Notes: generated by a model not told the origin, from the letters alone. A stretch of DNA of 64,000 nucleotides from Durusdinium trenchii (GCA_963970005.1 CAXAMN010023361.1:2199007-2263006), one strand, 5' to 3'. Positions 35,401 through 46,565 are shown, counted from the stretch's first letter. Program-made: numbers and translations.

Positions 35401-38102
35401 GTGCATGAATGTCACAGTGTTTTGCTTCTAAGATGTTTTGAGGAAGTCTGCAACCCTCCAACCCTTCACAGGCCGCCGCTGAGATCCTGGCCGCCGGGAG
35501 CCCCAACAAACGCGATCTGTCAGGTATAGACAACTGTGCTTTTCTGGAGCTAAGACATCAAATGGATTATGTAATTTGAATTAACTTGAGCAGTTTGTCT
35601 CACCGAAACGTGGATAACTTGTCCAACCTTTTTGGGGGGGAATTGGGGAGACCCCACGCACTAAAATCGAGGTGGAAGTTTAGTAGGGAAACGGCTCGGG
35701 GGTAAGAGGTTGTGACTTCCAGACTGGGACCTTCGAAGATCTTCTCTAAAGAAAGTTGTAGGGTTGAGGAGACGCAGGTGAGCTTAATTTTTTGTACTAG
35801 ATTAATGAACGCCACTAAAGCTTTGGGAAGGGAATGGGTTCACAAAGGGGTCTTGATTCTGGGGATCGCGTGTTTGGGCATACACACACACACACTCATA
35901 GTTTTCTCAAAAGTTAGGTCTCCCCCCTTGTGAATTCCTACTACTTCCACCATGTCTCAAGCTCACCCACCATGTCTCTGTGCCAGGCCTCCAAAAGGAC
36001 TTCCCAGGCGTGAGGTGGTTAAGCGGGGCCAGGGCTTGACCTGAGCTTTTGTTCCCTAGGGCTCCTGTCCCATATCCTCAGGTTCGGTGGTTAGACCCCC
36101 TTGGCCACCTGAACCACCTTCGAAACGGAGGTAGGCCAGGAGCCCTAGGCGTTTCTCATCCAAGAGTGTTTGTATATTTTGTTTCTGCGGGTCTGTTGGG
36201 GTGAACGTTGGTTGAAAGACCCTAGAACAATGGGTGAAAGGTGAACTTGGGATGGTCGGGGGGCATCCGAAGGTGTTGCTTCAAGTCCACTGACCGTGGT
36301 GATATTAGGTTATATCATGCTCTCGAACGGACCTTTAATCTTGTGGTTTTGGGGGGCATGGAGAATGGGTGTCCACTGTCCCATCCATTCACAGGGATTG
36401 CTCAGCTCCTTTCGACCAAAATTGTAAGTTCGCTTGAACATGTTCTGGCAGTACTTTGGTCCTTTTCTTCGGCGGATCGCCCGAACCGAGATCCGGTCGA
36501 CCTGACCAGTCACGGCTTCGAGCTGCCCAAGCCTTCACGCCAGGGATCGACCGTGACCTTCAAGATGGGCATGCACACCGGCCCGGTAGTGGCAGGACGG
36601 GAGACACTGGCGCTGGAAACGTACCCACGCGGGTGGGCGCGGGAACCCGCGGTCGGGCTTTGTTTGGAGCGGACTGTGAAAATGCCAATGGATAGCAGCG
36701 ATACAGACTAGTCGGCTAGCACAAGAAGAGGCTACTAAACATGCATGTGATTTGGATTATTTTGTTTGTCCTAGTTAGGGAGAAGCCCATGTAGATTGGT
36801 ATCATGTCAATTGAACAAACTTAGCAAGCCACTTGCTGTGGGGAAGATGACTTCAATATTTCCACCCAACTGATGCAGCATGTTGGTTGTGTGTGTGTCA
36901 CCCCCTGTCTCAAAGGGTTACTTCCTACCGTTTCCACTACCAAGCAGGGGGATGCCCCACACCTGAGAGGGCATCTAACAAAGAGGTTCTTCAGGATGTG
37001 CTGATATCAGCAAGGACGCTTGCTGACGTACCTGCACCTGCAACTGTTGTTCACACTTTTCCACTTTCGATTTGATTCATGGTGGTTTCGCACGATACCT
37101 TCCCCAAAAACAGGTTTCCCACCGCAGCTTTCAGCCGCTTGTGAATTGCAGCCAGCCGCGCGAGTGAAACATCTTTTCAACAATTCAAGTCACCGAACTT
37201 TTTCGCCTTGCCGTTCCACCACCTTCCTTCTCAACTTGGGAACTGAGTTAACAGCAAACCAATGTCAGAGTGTGTTGCGGTATACACCAGATCGCATTGG
37301 ACCGATACCAACTCCACGCTTGACTTTCCACCACTCCACATTGTTAGTCGTAAGTGTTTGGTTTTACAATTCTACACGGAGTCAATGCACCTGTTAGGGC
37401 TTCATGTTGTCATGAATTCATACTTTGTCTACTGGCCAAACAATGTCAAGAAAGCTCCAACAGCTGCATGTGTTTTGCAGGACTCCTGGTTCATGGTTCA
37501 TCCTCACGCCACACAATATTCATGATGATGCAACTCCTCACAGAAGACAGAACGTAACTGTAGTGTTTTTTGTTACAGGAACAAACAAACCAAAACAAAC
37601 AATCAAAAAACAACAAACCTCTTGATTCTGTTTTTATTAATAGACAAAAGCTGCACTTTACTTACCGTGCATGTGTTTTTGTTTGTCTTTACACGCACTG
37701 CTCTTCACCGTCACAGCTGAGCTTTCACCGCAGCGAACATTCAACACCACCTCACCCTTTGTTGACGTCCTTTCGTGACGGCAAAATCGGGGACTCACCA
37801 GGCGTCATCGGCCAGAAGCTCCCGCGCTTCCGGCTCTTCGGAGACACGGCTGCTCGGCGCACCTGCGCGTCGTGGGACATCCACGACCCGGAGACTTCAA
37901 CCTGGACCTTCAAGGAGTGTCCTGTCTGGAGGTCCCGGATAGTGTAGGGGCTTCCATTGGTGATCCCTTTGAAGGTGCTGGAAGTCACCCTGTTTGAAAG
38001 TTTTGAACGTGCGTGTTTCTGAGGTGAATACAGCAGCACGGATGATGCAGAAAGGAGAGTCTGGCAGTCTTCAATTCGGCAGGGCTCCCGAAGTGCGCAC
38101 TG
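32438..38102 (+). CDS. class III nucleotidyl (probably guanylyl) cyclase catalytic domain, split over at least 7 exons
   Basis: Cyclases of this class make cGMP or cAMP from GTP or ATP. Exons, joined in matching phase: 32438-32484, 33912-33968, 34485-34536, 35472-35523, 36491-36595, 37802-37848 and 38024-38102. Landmarks in order are LGPEKLMQFLND, CEVTKIETVGEEYV, CEHDLRVF with AAAEILAAG, FKMGMHTGPVVAG, VIGQKLPRFRLFGDT and VNTAARM (the Asn and Arg of VNTAAR are the transition-state residues). The Glu of KIET favours GTP as substrate. Oddities: the second metal-binding Asp (usually KIETIGD) is Glu; about ten residues seem missing before CEVTKIET, where the same frame is open upstream (ELVDAAMMS) but behind a TGA; the FxDIxGFT exon and the KGKG end were not found. 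Donors include GC (32485, 34537, 37849), GT (35524) and GA (33969, 36596). The end of the last exon is uncertain. Confidence 0.85.
33659..33770. repeat. intronic ~105-bp direct repeat, copy 1
   Basis: GAACTTGAGCAGTTGGTC, GTGGTAACCTGCCCAGCC, TTTTTGGGCGGATTGGGGA and GGTGGAAAGTTTGGT are matched in order at 35583-35685. It lies within a predicted intron of the cyclase gene. Confidence 0.6.
35583..35685. repeat. intronic ~105-bp direct repeat, copy 2
   Basis: Diverged second copy of the 33659-33770 block (AACTTGAGCAGTTTGTC, GTGGATAACTTGTCCAACC, GAATTGGGGAGACCCCACGC, GAGGTGGAAGTTTAGT), in the next but one intron of the cyclase gene. Confidence 0.6.
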
Positions 38103-39249
38103 GTGATTAGCTGTTGCCAAGAAGTGGAATTTTGTCCGACAACTCCTGTAACCATGCGCAGTGAAGAGCTGGAACCTAGCTTCCATCGTGACAGTTTTGG
38201 ATTTGCTCAAATGCCTCATTCTCAGTCATACCGGTCTTACCCCATGGACCCAGAGGGTACGTGACCCGTGCAACATGTTGTGGTGTGGGGCTACACATTT
38301 GAGGGCCATTTTGTTGGAAGAACCACATTTGACAACTCATGTGGGAAGGAAGGTTGATGAATGACAAGTGGATTTGTGTGGGCCAACCTACATAGAAACA
38401 ATAGATTTCAATCGAGCTTTATTCAATTCAAAGTCACTGATATGAGACAACCGCCGCAAGCCCTGCCCAACCACCTACCCTTCTTCTGGGCACATCAAGT
38501 TGGTGGGTTTGGGTTCGTTGCTGTAGTCGTTCCAATTCTGGAGAGTCCCAACTGCAGAGGCTCTTTGATGGAAAACCGTTTTTGTCAGACAAGACAGACA
38601 AGCATTCAAAACACTGAAAACCGCCAAGGCGCCAGCTCTATTTCATGTTGGCAGTTTGTATGTAAATGCTCTTACATTTAAATGCTGAATACTTGAAGGA
38701 ACCCTAATTCACCAACCCGTGAATGTGAGCCCCGAAAAGGAGCCCATGGTCATTTCAGAAGATTGATTCAACTGATTCAACACATCAAACACCTTCGATG
38801 AACTTGGAGAGGCAGGTGGAAACTGGACATCCACCCCATGGACGAAACTAGACACTGGACAAGGCCAGAATTGATTCAAAGGTTGCGGACATTGTATGAT
38901 ATCGTGACACTTTTTGTATACACACAGAATCATTCTTATACATTACATTGTACAACTGAACAAGTTCCAAAGCAAACATGGTTTCCACAATGTTTTCCAC
39001 AACTCAATCTGATGCCAAGCATTTTTCTCGTTCCATCTCTTTGACAGCCAAGGTGAGGAGTGCCGAACCCCGGTGTGTGGGCGGGAACAGCAGGTTTGCA
39101 CCACCAGTCGTGGGTTGGAATAGTGTTTTCCTGGAACAGATGCTTTGTTGGGTCGACAGCTTTGTGAAGTTGAAGACATATAGATCATAGATGATCATAT
39201 TGCGTTTCCTAGCAATTTCAAGGCATCCCCAGCAAAAGGAAGAAATCAG

Positions 39250-39559
39250 TTACATTTGCAGATAGGGATCCAATGGCCTCAGATAAACTCTCTCAATCAT
39301 GCTGAGTCGTGCAGCATTTGCCTCTTCAGGCTGGAACACCCAGGATTGTGTTGGGCTAATCAGATCAGATGCACAAATACCATTGCACGCCCTTTGAAGC
39401 GCAAAACACCATGTCACTGTCACCGTGTTTTTGTTGCCCTCGTTGCCCACGGCCAACAGCCACATTGCCACCTTGCAGGTTAGCCAAGTGGTACTCTAGC
39501 AGCCCCAACACCTCCAAGGCTCTATGTGGATCCTTGTTGGGTAGTATGCACTTCATCAT
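39250..39559 (-). CDS. small two-exon gene, hypothetical, head-to-head with the KH gene
   Basis: On the minus strand CCTTTTGCCTCCCAG, a strong acceptor, ends one base before ATG 39559. Exon 1 (39559-39472) reads PNKDPHRALEVLGLLEYHLA and ends at CAAG|GTGGCA. Exon 2 (39323-39250) enters in matching phase and reads ANAARLSMIERVYLRPLDPY to a TAA at 39252-39250; total 53 residues. Both pieces look helical and soluble. An acceptor just before the start codon is what spliced-leader trans-splicing would need. It could also be an internal part of a larger gene. Family unknown. Confidence 0.35.
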
Positions 39560-39659
39560 GCTGGGAGGCAAAAGGAGGATTTGTTGCACTTGTTGACAGG
39601 CAAAGATCGTTGTTCATTTTGGGCCAGTCAAGTTTCCGTGATGGGCCAGCTGCTTCTCC

Positions 39660-39668
39660 TTTGCAAGA
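39660..39668 (+). promoter_or_regulatory. putative spliced-leader acceptor of the KH gene
   Basis: CTTCTCCTTTGCAAG (ending 39667) lies 22 nt upstream of ATG 39690. It has the pyrimidine tract plus AG expected of a trans-splice site in dinoflagellates, which add a 22-nt leader to most mRNAs. It could instead be an ordinary intron acceptor of an exon starting at 39668, since the frame is open up to this point. Confidence 0.35.
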
Positions 39669-39689
39669 GAAGTGCTGGAAAGTGCCGCC

Positions 39690-41313
39690 ATGAGCCTTCT
39701 TTGGACGGTCAAAGAGTCCAAGAAATCTCATGTTCAGCGAAGACGGCACGAGCGGGAAGTCGAAGCCAAGCAAGCCGAGCAGTTTGTGGCAAACGTGGTC
39801 AGCGGCTTTGAGCCCCCGCCCTTTGAACTGCCAGCAGAGGAGCTGGAACAACGGTTTTGTGTGCCTGCAACATGCCTAGGCCATGATGAAGACAAAAGAA
39901 GAAGCACGTTTAAATACGTTTAAAGAACTTTGGAGACCCGTCTACAGTAGAATGTTTACTCAACTAGACTGTATAATTCTGTATATCATATGTTCAATTC
40001 CACTGGTTTATGTCAGGCTTAGTCATTGGAAAGAAGGGCGAACATTTGAAGTCTGTGGAGAAGAAGTTTAAGGTGTCCATCAAGTTGGAGACAGACGACA
40101 AGAGCGGTGAAGGCCTGGTCATCATCTCCGGCGAATCTTCGAAATCTGTTTCCGCTGCGCGGAAAGAATTGGACTTTGACTACAAAAGTGTTGAGGTCAC
40201 AGCAGAAGAGGCCAGCTGGTTGAAAAGAAAGGCTATGACCCTGAAGCTCATTCGTGACATGACTGGTGTGACATTGCTTACTTTGAGAAGTGAAACGAAC
40301 TCCACACCAGGTGACGCCACACCAGGTCACTCATATGTGGAAATCAAGGGCCTTCGAAGTGAAGTGGAGGCTGCGGCACTGTGTTTGGATGCCCACATGA
40401 GCTACTACTCGGTCTTTGCAGAGATGGAGCAGGTGGAGAAGGCTCTCGATGAGCGCATTGCGGCGGCCAAACTGCAGACTGCAGGACGACAGGTGAGAGG
40501 GAAGCAATTCAAATACCTTGGAGGGACCTAAAAACCGATGATTTGGGATCCAAAGTCGCTTTCAGCATGTGGTCCTTTACATTTCATCGGGATCTTTGAT
40601 CTTTACATGTCATTTTGCTTGGACCGGCGACAAACACCGAGAAAAACCCACCGTTCCGCCCCCTCAGGTGGGCGTTCCCTCCCGCTCCCAGTCTCGGAGA
40701 AGATCCAAGTCTCGAAGTGAAGGTCCGAACCTCGGTGCCTCCGCGTCCGTGCTCCGAACCGAGTGGTGGGGTCGGGGGAGCGTTCCAGCTCCGCGCTCGC
40801 TCCGCGAAGCTCGCTGTTGTGGGTTGGTGATCCCAGGTTTTGCTGGCATTCATTCTGGTGAGTGCATGCAGTTGGAATCAGTTAGACTTGGGCATAAGGA
40901 TCAAAAGGCGGCGCTAATTGCTAATTACTGAAGAAACTCGGTGTAAAACATGCACGCAGTGCACGAAAGCTCTCGGCTAGCCCTCATTCAATCTCATTCA
41001 GATTCTGATGTCCTGCATGTGAATGACATTGAATGACCAAAACGTTGATGTTCTTGGTGTCCTTTGTGATGCCCGCCCCACCGAAGGTCGCACCACCTCG
41101 GCGGCTCGCAGACTCGAGCCTCCGCGCGCGGGATACGCGGCCGCCCCCGCGGGCGGTCGCACGCGTTCTGAGTCTCCGGGAGCCAAGGGTTCCAAGGGCG
41201 GCCGAAAGTCCAAATCGGAGCTTGGACAGGCCACGGCTGGGAAGAGCTCGATCGGCGCACCGTCGCGGTGGCGAGGCCGAGGGCGCGGAACTGGAGCCGG
41301 CAGTGGAGAGTGA
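39690..41313 (+). CDS. tandem-KH RNA-binding protein with RS and RG-rich tail (FMR1/FXR-like layout)
   Basis: Four exons join in phase to 360 residues from ATG 39690 to TGA 41311: 39690-39879, 40017-40492, 40668-40857 and 41087-41313. KH1 (about residues 55-115) has VPATCLGLVIGKKGEHLKSV, with the GKKG loop that grips RNA. A second KH-like fold (about 118-200) has lost GxxG (WLKRKAMTLKLIRDM). The tail carries RSQSRRRSKSRSE and ends PSRWRGRGRGTGAGSGE. KH1-KH2 then RG box is the order in FMR1/FXR proteins, which bind mRNA and regulate translation; the Tudor/Agenet part is not seen, so orthology is not claimed. Intron 1 is GC-AG, introns 2 and 3 GT-AG. The join of exons 3 and 4 is the least certain. 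Another KH family or an SR-like splicing factor remains possible. Confidence 0.85.
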
Positions 41314-42250
41314 AGGCTGTGAACATGCTGCGAAGATCTGCAGTTGTTTCATAAAAAACGGATACAGTAAGAAGAGCCGGGAATGAACCAAGTGACAAGG
41401 GATTCAACTCGCTGAAGCTGCCAGAAGTTTATATACTCTCCACCACACAACACTGTAATACTATGATGATGTAACAAGTCCTCTTTATAGAGTCGGCAAG
41501 TGTATGCTTCTTCCCTAGGGAAGCTTGAATCCACGCATCCACACCCAAGGGACTGTGACTCGAAAACCAGCTGAGCAGCTCTGGAGCACTGGAGCATGTC
41601 TCCAGAACTGGCGCTGGCCTGTGTGGCTCAAGAACTGGCCTATGGACTTCAGCTGTGACCCTTCGCATCTACAGAGATGTTCAGATGCTAGACTTCCCCT
41701 GACCCATTGACCCATCGGATCAGACCACAAGAGCGCTTTGCTGTGTTGGTCAAGCCAGCCGCAGACAGCAGTTTGTGGGCGTTCTTTTTGGACCGCGGTG
41801 AATCCATCCATGTGTGAAGCCCCGACAGGTGTGACGTTGGTTTGGCAGGCAACGTTGCCTTCGAATTCGGAAGCAACATCCCATGAATCAGGTCATGGAA
41901 TCGACCCAATGTTGTCCCCGGATCCAGTCTTTGCCACCAGACGAAGACTGGCTGTGCCCAGAACATCCCAGAACCCCAGTTGCAGTCTATTTGGAATCCT
42001 ATCTGAAAAAAAACACAAAAACATACAAGTCCACTGTTTGATGATGTTTGCTTCGGGTTGTGTAACAAAAATGGTTCCATTCATTTCGGCCGCACCGAGA
42101 ACCGAGAACTCAGCGAACGCGGTTGCCGCCGGCCGGGGATCCGCCCCGCCATGGAGCTCCGATAACGTGCGAGCTGGGAGCCGTGGAGAAGCGCGAGCGA
42201 TGCCCAGGAGCGAACGGCTGGGCGATGGACTTGGAGCAATGTTCGCTACG
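41314..42250. other. GC-rich flank, no gene called
   Basis: A + strand stretch at 42090-42250 has exon-like composition in two frames (NAVAAGRGSAPPWSSDNVRA; CELGAVEKRERCPGANGWAM). Without a clear splice border I leave it uncalled. It runs into the 39-bp array. Confidence 0.3.
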
Positions 42251-42269
42251 AACGGAGCAAAGGGCATCG

Positions 42270-42895
42270 CTACTAGGAGCAAGGACGCTACTTGGGGCTC
42301 TTGGCCGTACTACTAGGAGCAAGAAGCTACTGGGGGCTCTTGGCCATACTACTAGGAGCAAGAAGCTACTGGGGGCTCTTGGCCGTACTACTAGGAGCAA
42401 GAAGCTACTAGGGGCTCTTGGCCGTACTACTAGGAGCAAGAAGCTACTAGGGGCTCTTGGCCGTACTACTAGGAGCAAGAAGCTACTAGGGGCCTGGCCG
42501 TACTACTAGGAGCAAGAAGCTACTGGGGGCTCTTGGCCGTACTACTAGGAGGAGCAAGAAGCTACTGGGGGCTCTTGGCCGTACTACTAGGAGCAATGTT
42601 CGCTACTAGGGGCTCTTGGCCGTACTACTAGGAGCAATGTTCGCTACTGGGGGCTCTTGGCCGTACTACTAGGAGCAATGTTCGCTACTGGGGGCTCTTG
42701 GCCGTACTACTAGGAGCAAGAAGCTACTAGGGGCTCTTGGCCGTACTACTAGGAGCAAGAAGCTACTGGGGGCTCTTGGCCGTACTACTAGGAGCAAGAA
42801 GCTACTAGGGACTCTTGGCCGTACTACTAGGAGCAAGAAGCTACTAGGGGCTCTTGGCCGTACTACTAGGAGCAATGTTCGCTACTAGGAGCAAA
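42270..42895. repeat. 39-bp minisatellite, ~16 units
   Basis: The unit GGAGCAAGAAGCTACTGGGG GCTCTTGGCCGTACTACTA repeats with few changes. Two subtypes exist: AAGAAGC, and AATGTTCGC near 42589-42680 and 42866. Because 39 is a multiple of 3, every frame stays open and the minus strand encodes LLVVRPRAPSSFL over and over; this is not evidence for a gene. Confidence 0.95.
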
Positions 42896-43438
42896 GGTCG
42901 AAAGAGCAAAGCAACGTGTGCGAGTGAACCCCGCCGAGTGCATGGGGGTTTTGCAGCAACCTGTTGTGGATCATATGAGTGTCCTTTTTCTGCCTGCCAA
43001 GGATTCGTGAGTCTTGTGAATCGATGGTAGGCCGGGTTGTTTGAGGGATGCAACATCCATGACATCAAGCTATTCTACCGCCTTGGCATACAGGGGTTCT
43101 GGTTCCATGCTTAAGAACTTAAGAATCTAAAAATGGGACACCATGCCACACCTGACAATTGAATCATGACGATCAGCGTGCGGCAGGACTAGAGACGATA
43201 GCATCCCTTGCCAGCCGCTCAAATACGAGTATATAATTAGATATAATATAATATATATACATTATGTATATATATTTCGTACCAGTAACATAAGAGGTGT
43301 ATATAGTGTATTCATATATTCATCTAAGTTCATCTATATTCCATTTGTGGTTGTTGATACCTTCTCTTCCTTTGACACATGATGACACCTGTACAGATTT
43401 GATCGAAGTTGGTCGTGAGTTGGGCATTATTATGATAG

Positions 43439-43783
43439 GCTGCTGCGACCGCGGGCACATGATCATTTCTCACAGTCAGTTGTCAGTTGCCCTCCAACAA
43501 ATATGTACTGTAAGTGGAAGCGCCTCTCTTGGAGTAAGACACTTACAATTTGTCAAGGAAACATGTTCCATTTCCATGTTTGCTGGATTTATGGAACATG
43601 GAGAGTACCATTGAAGGTTTTTGGGCTGTGTAGCACCGAGCATGTTCTCTCGAGGATGCCGATGAGATGATCCATCAAGCTGTGGGCTGGAGTGAAGACA
43701 TCTCCTTTGCGGAATTGGTCCAAAGTCCATTCATATTCATGTCGCTTTCTCTTCCTCGCCCGGAAGAGCTAAACTGCTGCTAG
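43439..43783 (+). CDS. EF-hand protein, C-terminal two exons
   Basis: Exon 43439-43509 enters after TATGATAG|GC and reads CCDRGHMIISHSQLSVALQQ, the second half of an EF-hand loop (D-x-G-x-I) and its exit helix, then ends ICT at ACT|GTAAGT. Exon 43655-43783 follows in phase 0 after CTCTCGAG with DADEMIHQAV, the entry helix, and EDISFAELVQ, the loop end and exit helix. It finishes LSLPRPEELNCC at a TAG. EF-hands bind calcium. The second loop is degenerate: the Asp ligands at positions 1, 3 and 5 are missing, so only the first may bind. Upstream exons were not located. It could be a calmodulin- or centrin-like protein or the tail of a calcium-dependent kinase. Confidence 0.6.
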
Positions 43784-43796
43784 TGACACTAGTGGT

Positions 43797-44009
43797 TTGG
43801 TGCTGTCAAGCCCTGGCTTGCCATGCCAGGAGCAGCTACCTCTTTCAGGCCGACTTGGGAGATCCAGTCTCATGTGTCTTCGTGAATGTACCTTGGCCAT
43901 ACTGACTGGCGCTCTTTTTCTGCGTGACGGACGTGGACGGGCGTCATCTTGGAAGAAACGACGCCTCCCCAAGCCCCAGAAAAAGACCGAAGAGGACTCT
44001 GGGGTATAG
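43797..44009 (+). CDS. terminal exon, hypothetical
   Basis: The frame ends at a TAG at 44007 and reads LMCLRECTLAILTGALFLRD, then GRGRASSWKKRRLPKPQKK and TEEDSGV. A short hydrophobic run is followed by a basic tail, as in a membrane-anchored or nuclear-targeted C-terminus. It starts just after the EF-hand stop, so it belongs to another transcript or splice form. Confidence 0.4.
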   Translation: MVLSSPGLPCQEQLPLSGRLGRSSLMCLRECTLAILTGALFLRDGRGRASSWKKRRLPKPQKKTEEDSGV

Positions 44010-44626
44010 TTCACAGGTGTTTCTTGTTCCATTTTTTTCAATTTACACACTCCTCGGTCATCCGACAGGTCAGAACACGACTACCCCGCACCATTTATTT
44101 ATGGATATATGTATGGTCCGCTGGACCCCCATTGGACACCCAGGACGGATGATGGATGGTCCAGGGTGATCCCGGAGATAGGAACAGTTACAGTGGTTTC
44201 AGAGAAATTATATAGATGTCACAAACTCCTACATGTCTTATAGATGGCGGTCCATATAAAACACCAAACTTGGGGGCCCTTGTGCTATCTCTCAATCCAC
44301 TACAATCAACTTCCCTCTTGGGCTCACCTGCTTCTTGGGCTCTCTGCTCACCTTCTCTGTTGGGAGATCATTCTTCGATGCACTGAAGGTGGGAGGTCGA
44401 TGACGCTTCACACTTGGAAGACCCATCATTCATCCCAGTCGCAGAGCTATGGTTTGGGTGTGATGCACGGGCTTGGTTACTCCTCAAGCCTTTTCTGACT
44501 GAGTCCAGGCCCTTGTTTCTCTTTACATGGGCATGTGTGTGTAGCTCACATGACCCCGCCTCAATCACCCCTCGGCTGGAGTGGTTGGAATTCTGCAGTG
44601 GATGGGGTATTTTTGATGCTTCATTT

Positions 44627-44753
44627 TCCCGCTGACCATGGCTCCGTGTGCCCAACAGCCACGAAACAGGACTTTGGTTGCATGGCTGGCACCATGCTGG
44701 GCAAGGCACCGATTCGGGAGCACGGCACGTGGTGGCGCCACGCGTCCGCGTGA
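44627..44753 (+). CDS. possible terminal exon, hypothetical
   Basis: The frame reads CPTATKQDFGCMAGTMLGKA then PIREHGTWWRHASA to a TGA at 44751. Two other frames are open across the same bases, so the call is weak. Confidence 0.3.
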
Positions 44754-44759
44754 TGGACT

Positions 44760-46100
44760 GATTAACTTCTAGATTCTAGAAGGCAGATGAAGTCCTGAAG
44801 GCAGTACCTATAGGTACGAGATGGATGTGAGCAAGCTTCCGCCAACTCCAAGAAAACATGAGAAGCATTGGATTGCGATGTAAAGAATTGTTCTTTCATT
44901 TGCAGCTGCCAAGATACGTGGATAAGAACTTCCATCAATAACTGCGAACACACTTTTCCGCTGTTCCAGCTAGCTTTGGGATCGAAAAGGCAAATTCAGA
45001 TAAATTTAGAGTGCTGAAGTCACTGAACATTGATGCAACATGATGCAACACAATTTAGGGTTATTCAATTAGTAATCTTTAGGTGACCCGCAGAGGAACT
45101 TCCTTTACTGCAGTGGGGCAAAATAGAGTCTTGGACATCTAAGGATCATGTATGCTATTGCGGAGGATCAACCCTTACGGGTCAGATCTGAGCATGCATG
45201 ATCTTGCCAAGCAACCCTGGAATCGAGAACCTTTGTACTGACTTTGGTTTCACAATCACATCACATCCGCCACCCCTTTTGCAGAGTGGTGTCCCTGCGT
45301 CCAAAGAACATTCACACCCGACACCCAAGCGACGTGAACGGCGTTGACTTCATGATATTTGCATGTTGGTCGCTACTGTAGTTCTTTTGAGTAGATATGT
45401 CCAAAATATCCCTTTCAGTTCGGGGTGTTGATAGACAACCAAGTCATGAGTCATGTGGTTATGTACGCCACGCAGGCTAACTATTGGGCTGCCAAGAGAT
45501 ATGACCAAACCGGCATTATATTCAAGGGCTGCTCCAGGCTCGTCATAGGTATATAATATATAGCTTAGATCCCAGATGTTGTAACACCTGGCAGACACCT
45601 GGTTGTGTGCCTTAGTGCAGGTCATGTTCTACAACTTTAAGGATGGTGAGGCTCGGGCTTCGAAGTCGTGTGCCGCGAAAAAGGCCGTGTCGGTCGATCG
45701 CACTTGCAAATATGGAGAACACAGTAATCACAAGAAACCTATTTGTCTTTAAAGCTTGTGATTACTAATGAAAGTTCTTTCATTAGTAAAAACATCATTT
45801 CATTCATATGGCTTTTAGGAGACCTCCTTTGCCATCTAAGAATGACCTGGTTTTCTTCTTATGTGGTCTATTCATCGGGTGAGTCGCGTCACGTGCGGCC
45901 GACGGGTCATGGCTGGCCGCTAGACTCCAGGGATCCATGGCGACCTCCCTTTGTGCTGGGATCATGCCATGCAAGGCCCATCTCAGTTCCACAGACCAGG
46001 GTGACCCTGGGGTGACCAGGGTCCTTGCTAAGGTCTCTCAACCTCTCTTGGATCTTTATAGCTCCCAGTGTTTAGCAGCTTTTTGCAAGTGAGCCTGCAG
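44760..46100. other. no supported gene
   Basis: Sparse, AT-rich spacer or intron. A weak GC-rich patch lies at 45880-46010 without clear borders. Direct word GATGCAACA is doubled near 45035. Confidence 0.35.
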
Positions 46101-46565
46101 GCAAAGCTAAGCACCACAAGGCGGACAGAAGGGCAAGCTGGTAGAAGGGCACCGGCTTCGTCAATCAGGAACTCCGAAACAAAAGATTGGCTATGGTGGC
46201 CGCTCCCGAAACGAAGCGCACTCCTGTCTTGCGTGATGCTCGATTATGGTGATGAAGGTGAGACAGGGAAGATGCAGGGACGAAGTGGATAAGGATGCTG
46301 CCGATCCACAAGCATAGCTGGTGGCAGAAGTGTACAGTATATATTTTACAATCGTGCGAGATGTCTCAAGAAAGTCTGGTGCCTCTGTTGATTTGTGTGT
46401 GTTGATGATTGCAGCTTCGCAATGCAAGGGGCCAAGCTTAGGCAATTTGTTCCTCGTGCGCCATGGCCATTGAAAGACACGAAAGCCCCTCCTCGAAGGA
46501 ATCAAGATCAGCAGCAAGCCGATGAAACGGACTTCTGCGACAACACGTTTGTCCTGCAACTGTGA
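46101..46565 (+). CDS. two-exon 3' end of a hypothetical gene
   Basis: Exon 46101-46257 follows GAGCCTGCAG and reads LSTTRRTEGQAGRRAPASSI, then KDWLWWPLPKRSALLSCVML, ending DYGDE at GATGAAG|GTGAGA. Exon 46429-46565 enters in matching phase after AATGCAAG and reads GAKLRQFVPRAPWPLKDTK, then NQDQQQADETDFCDNTFV to a TGA at 46563. The phase match, good borders and terminal stop give real support. Family unknown. Confidence 0.55.

Noticed and set aside
42110-42509. Repetitive LLVVRPRAPSSFL protein
   Set aside because: Frame kept open only because the unit length is a multiple of three; no start context or unique domain.
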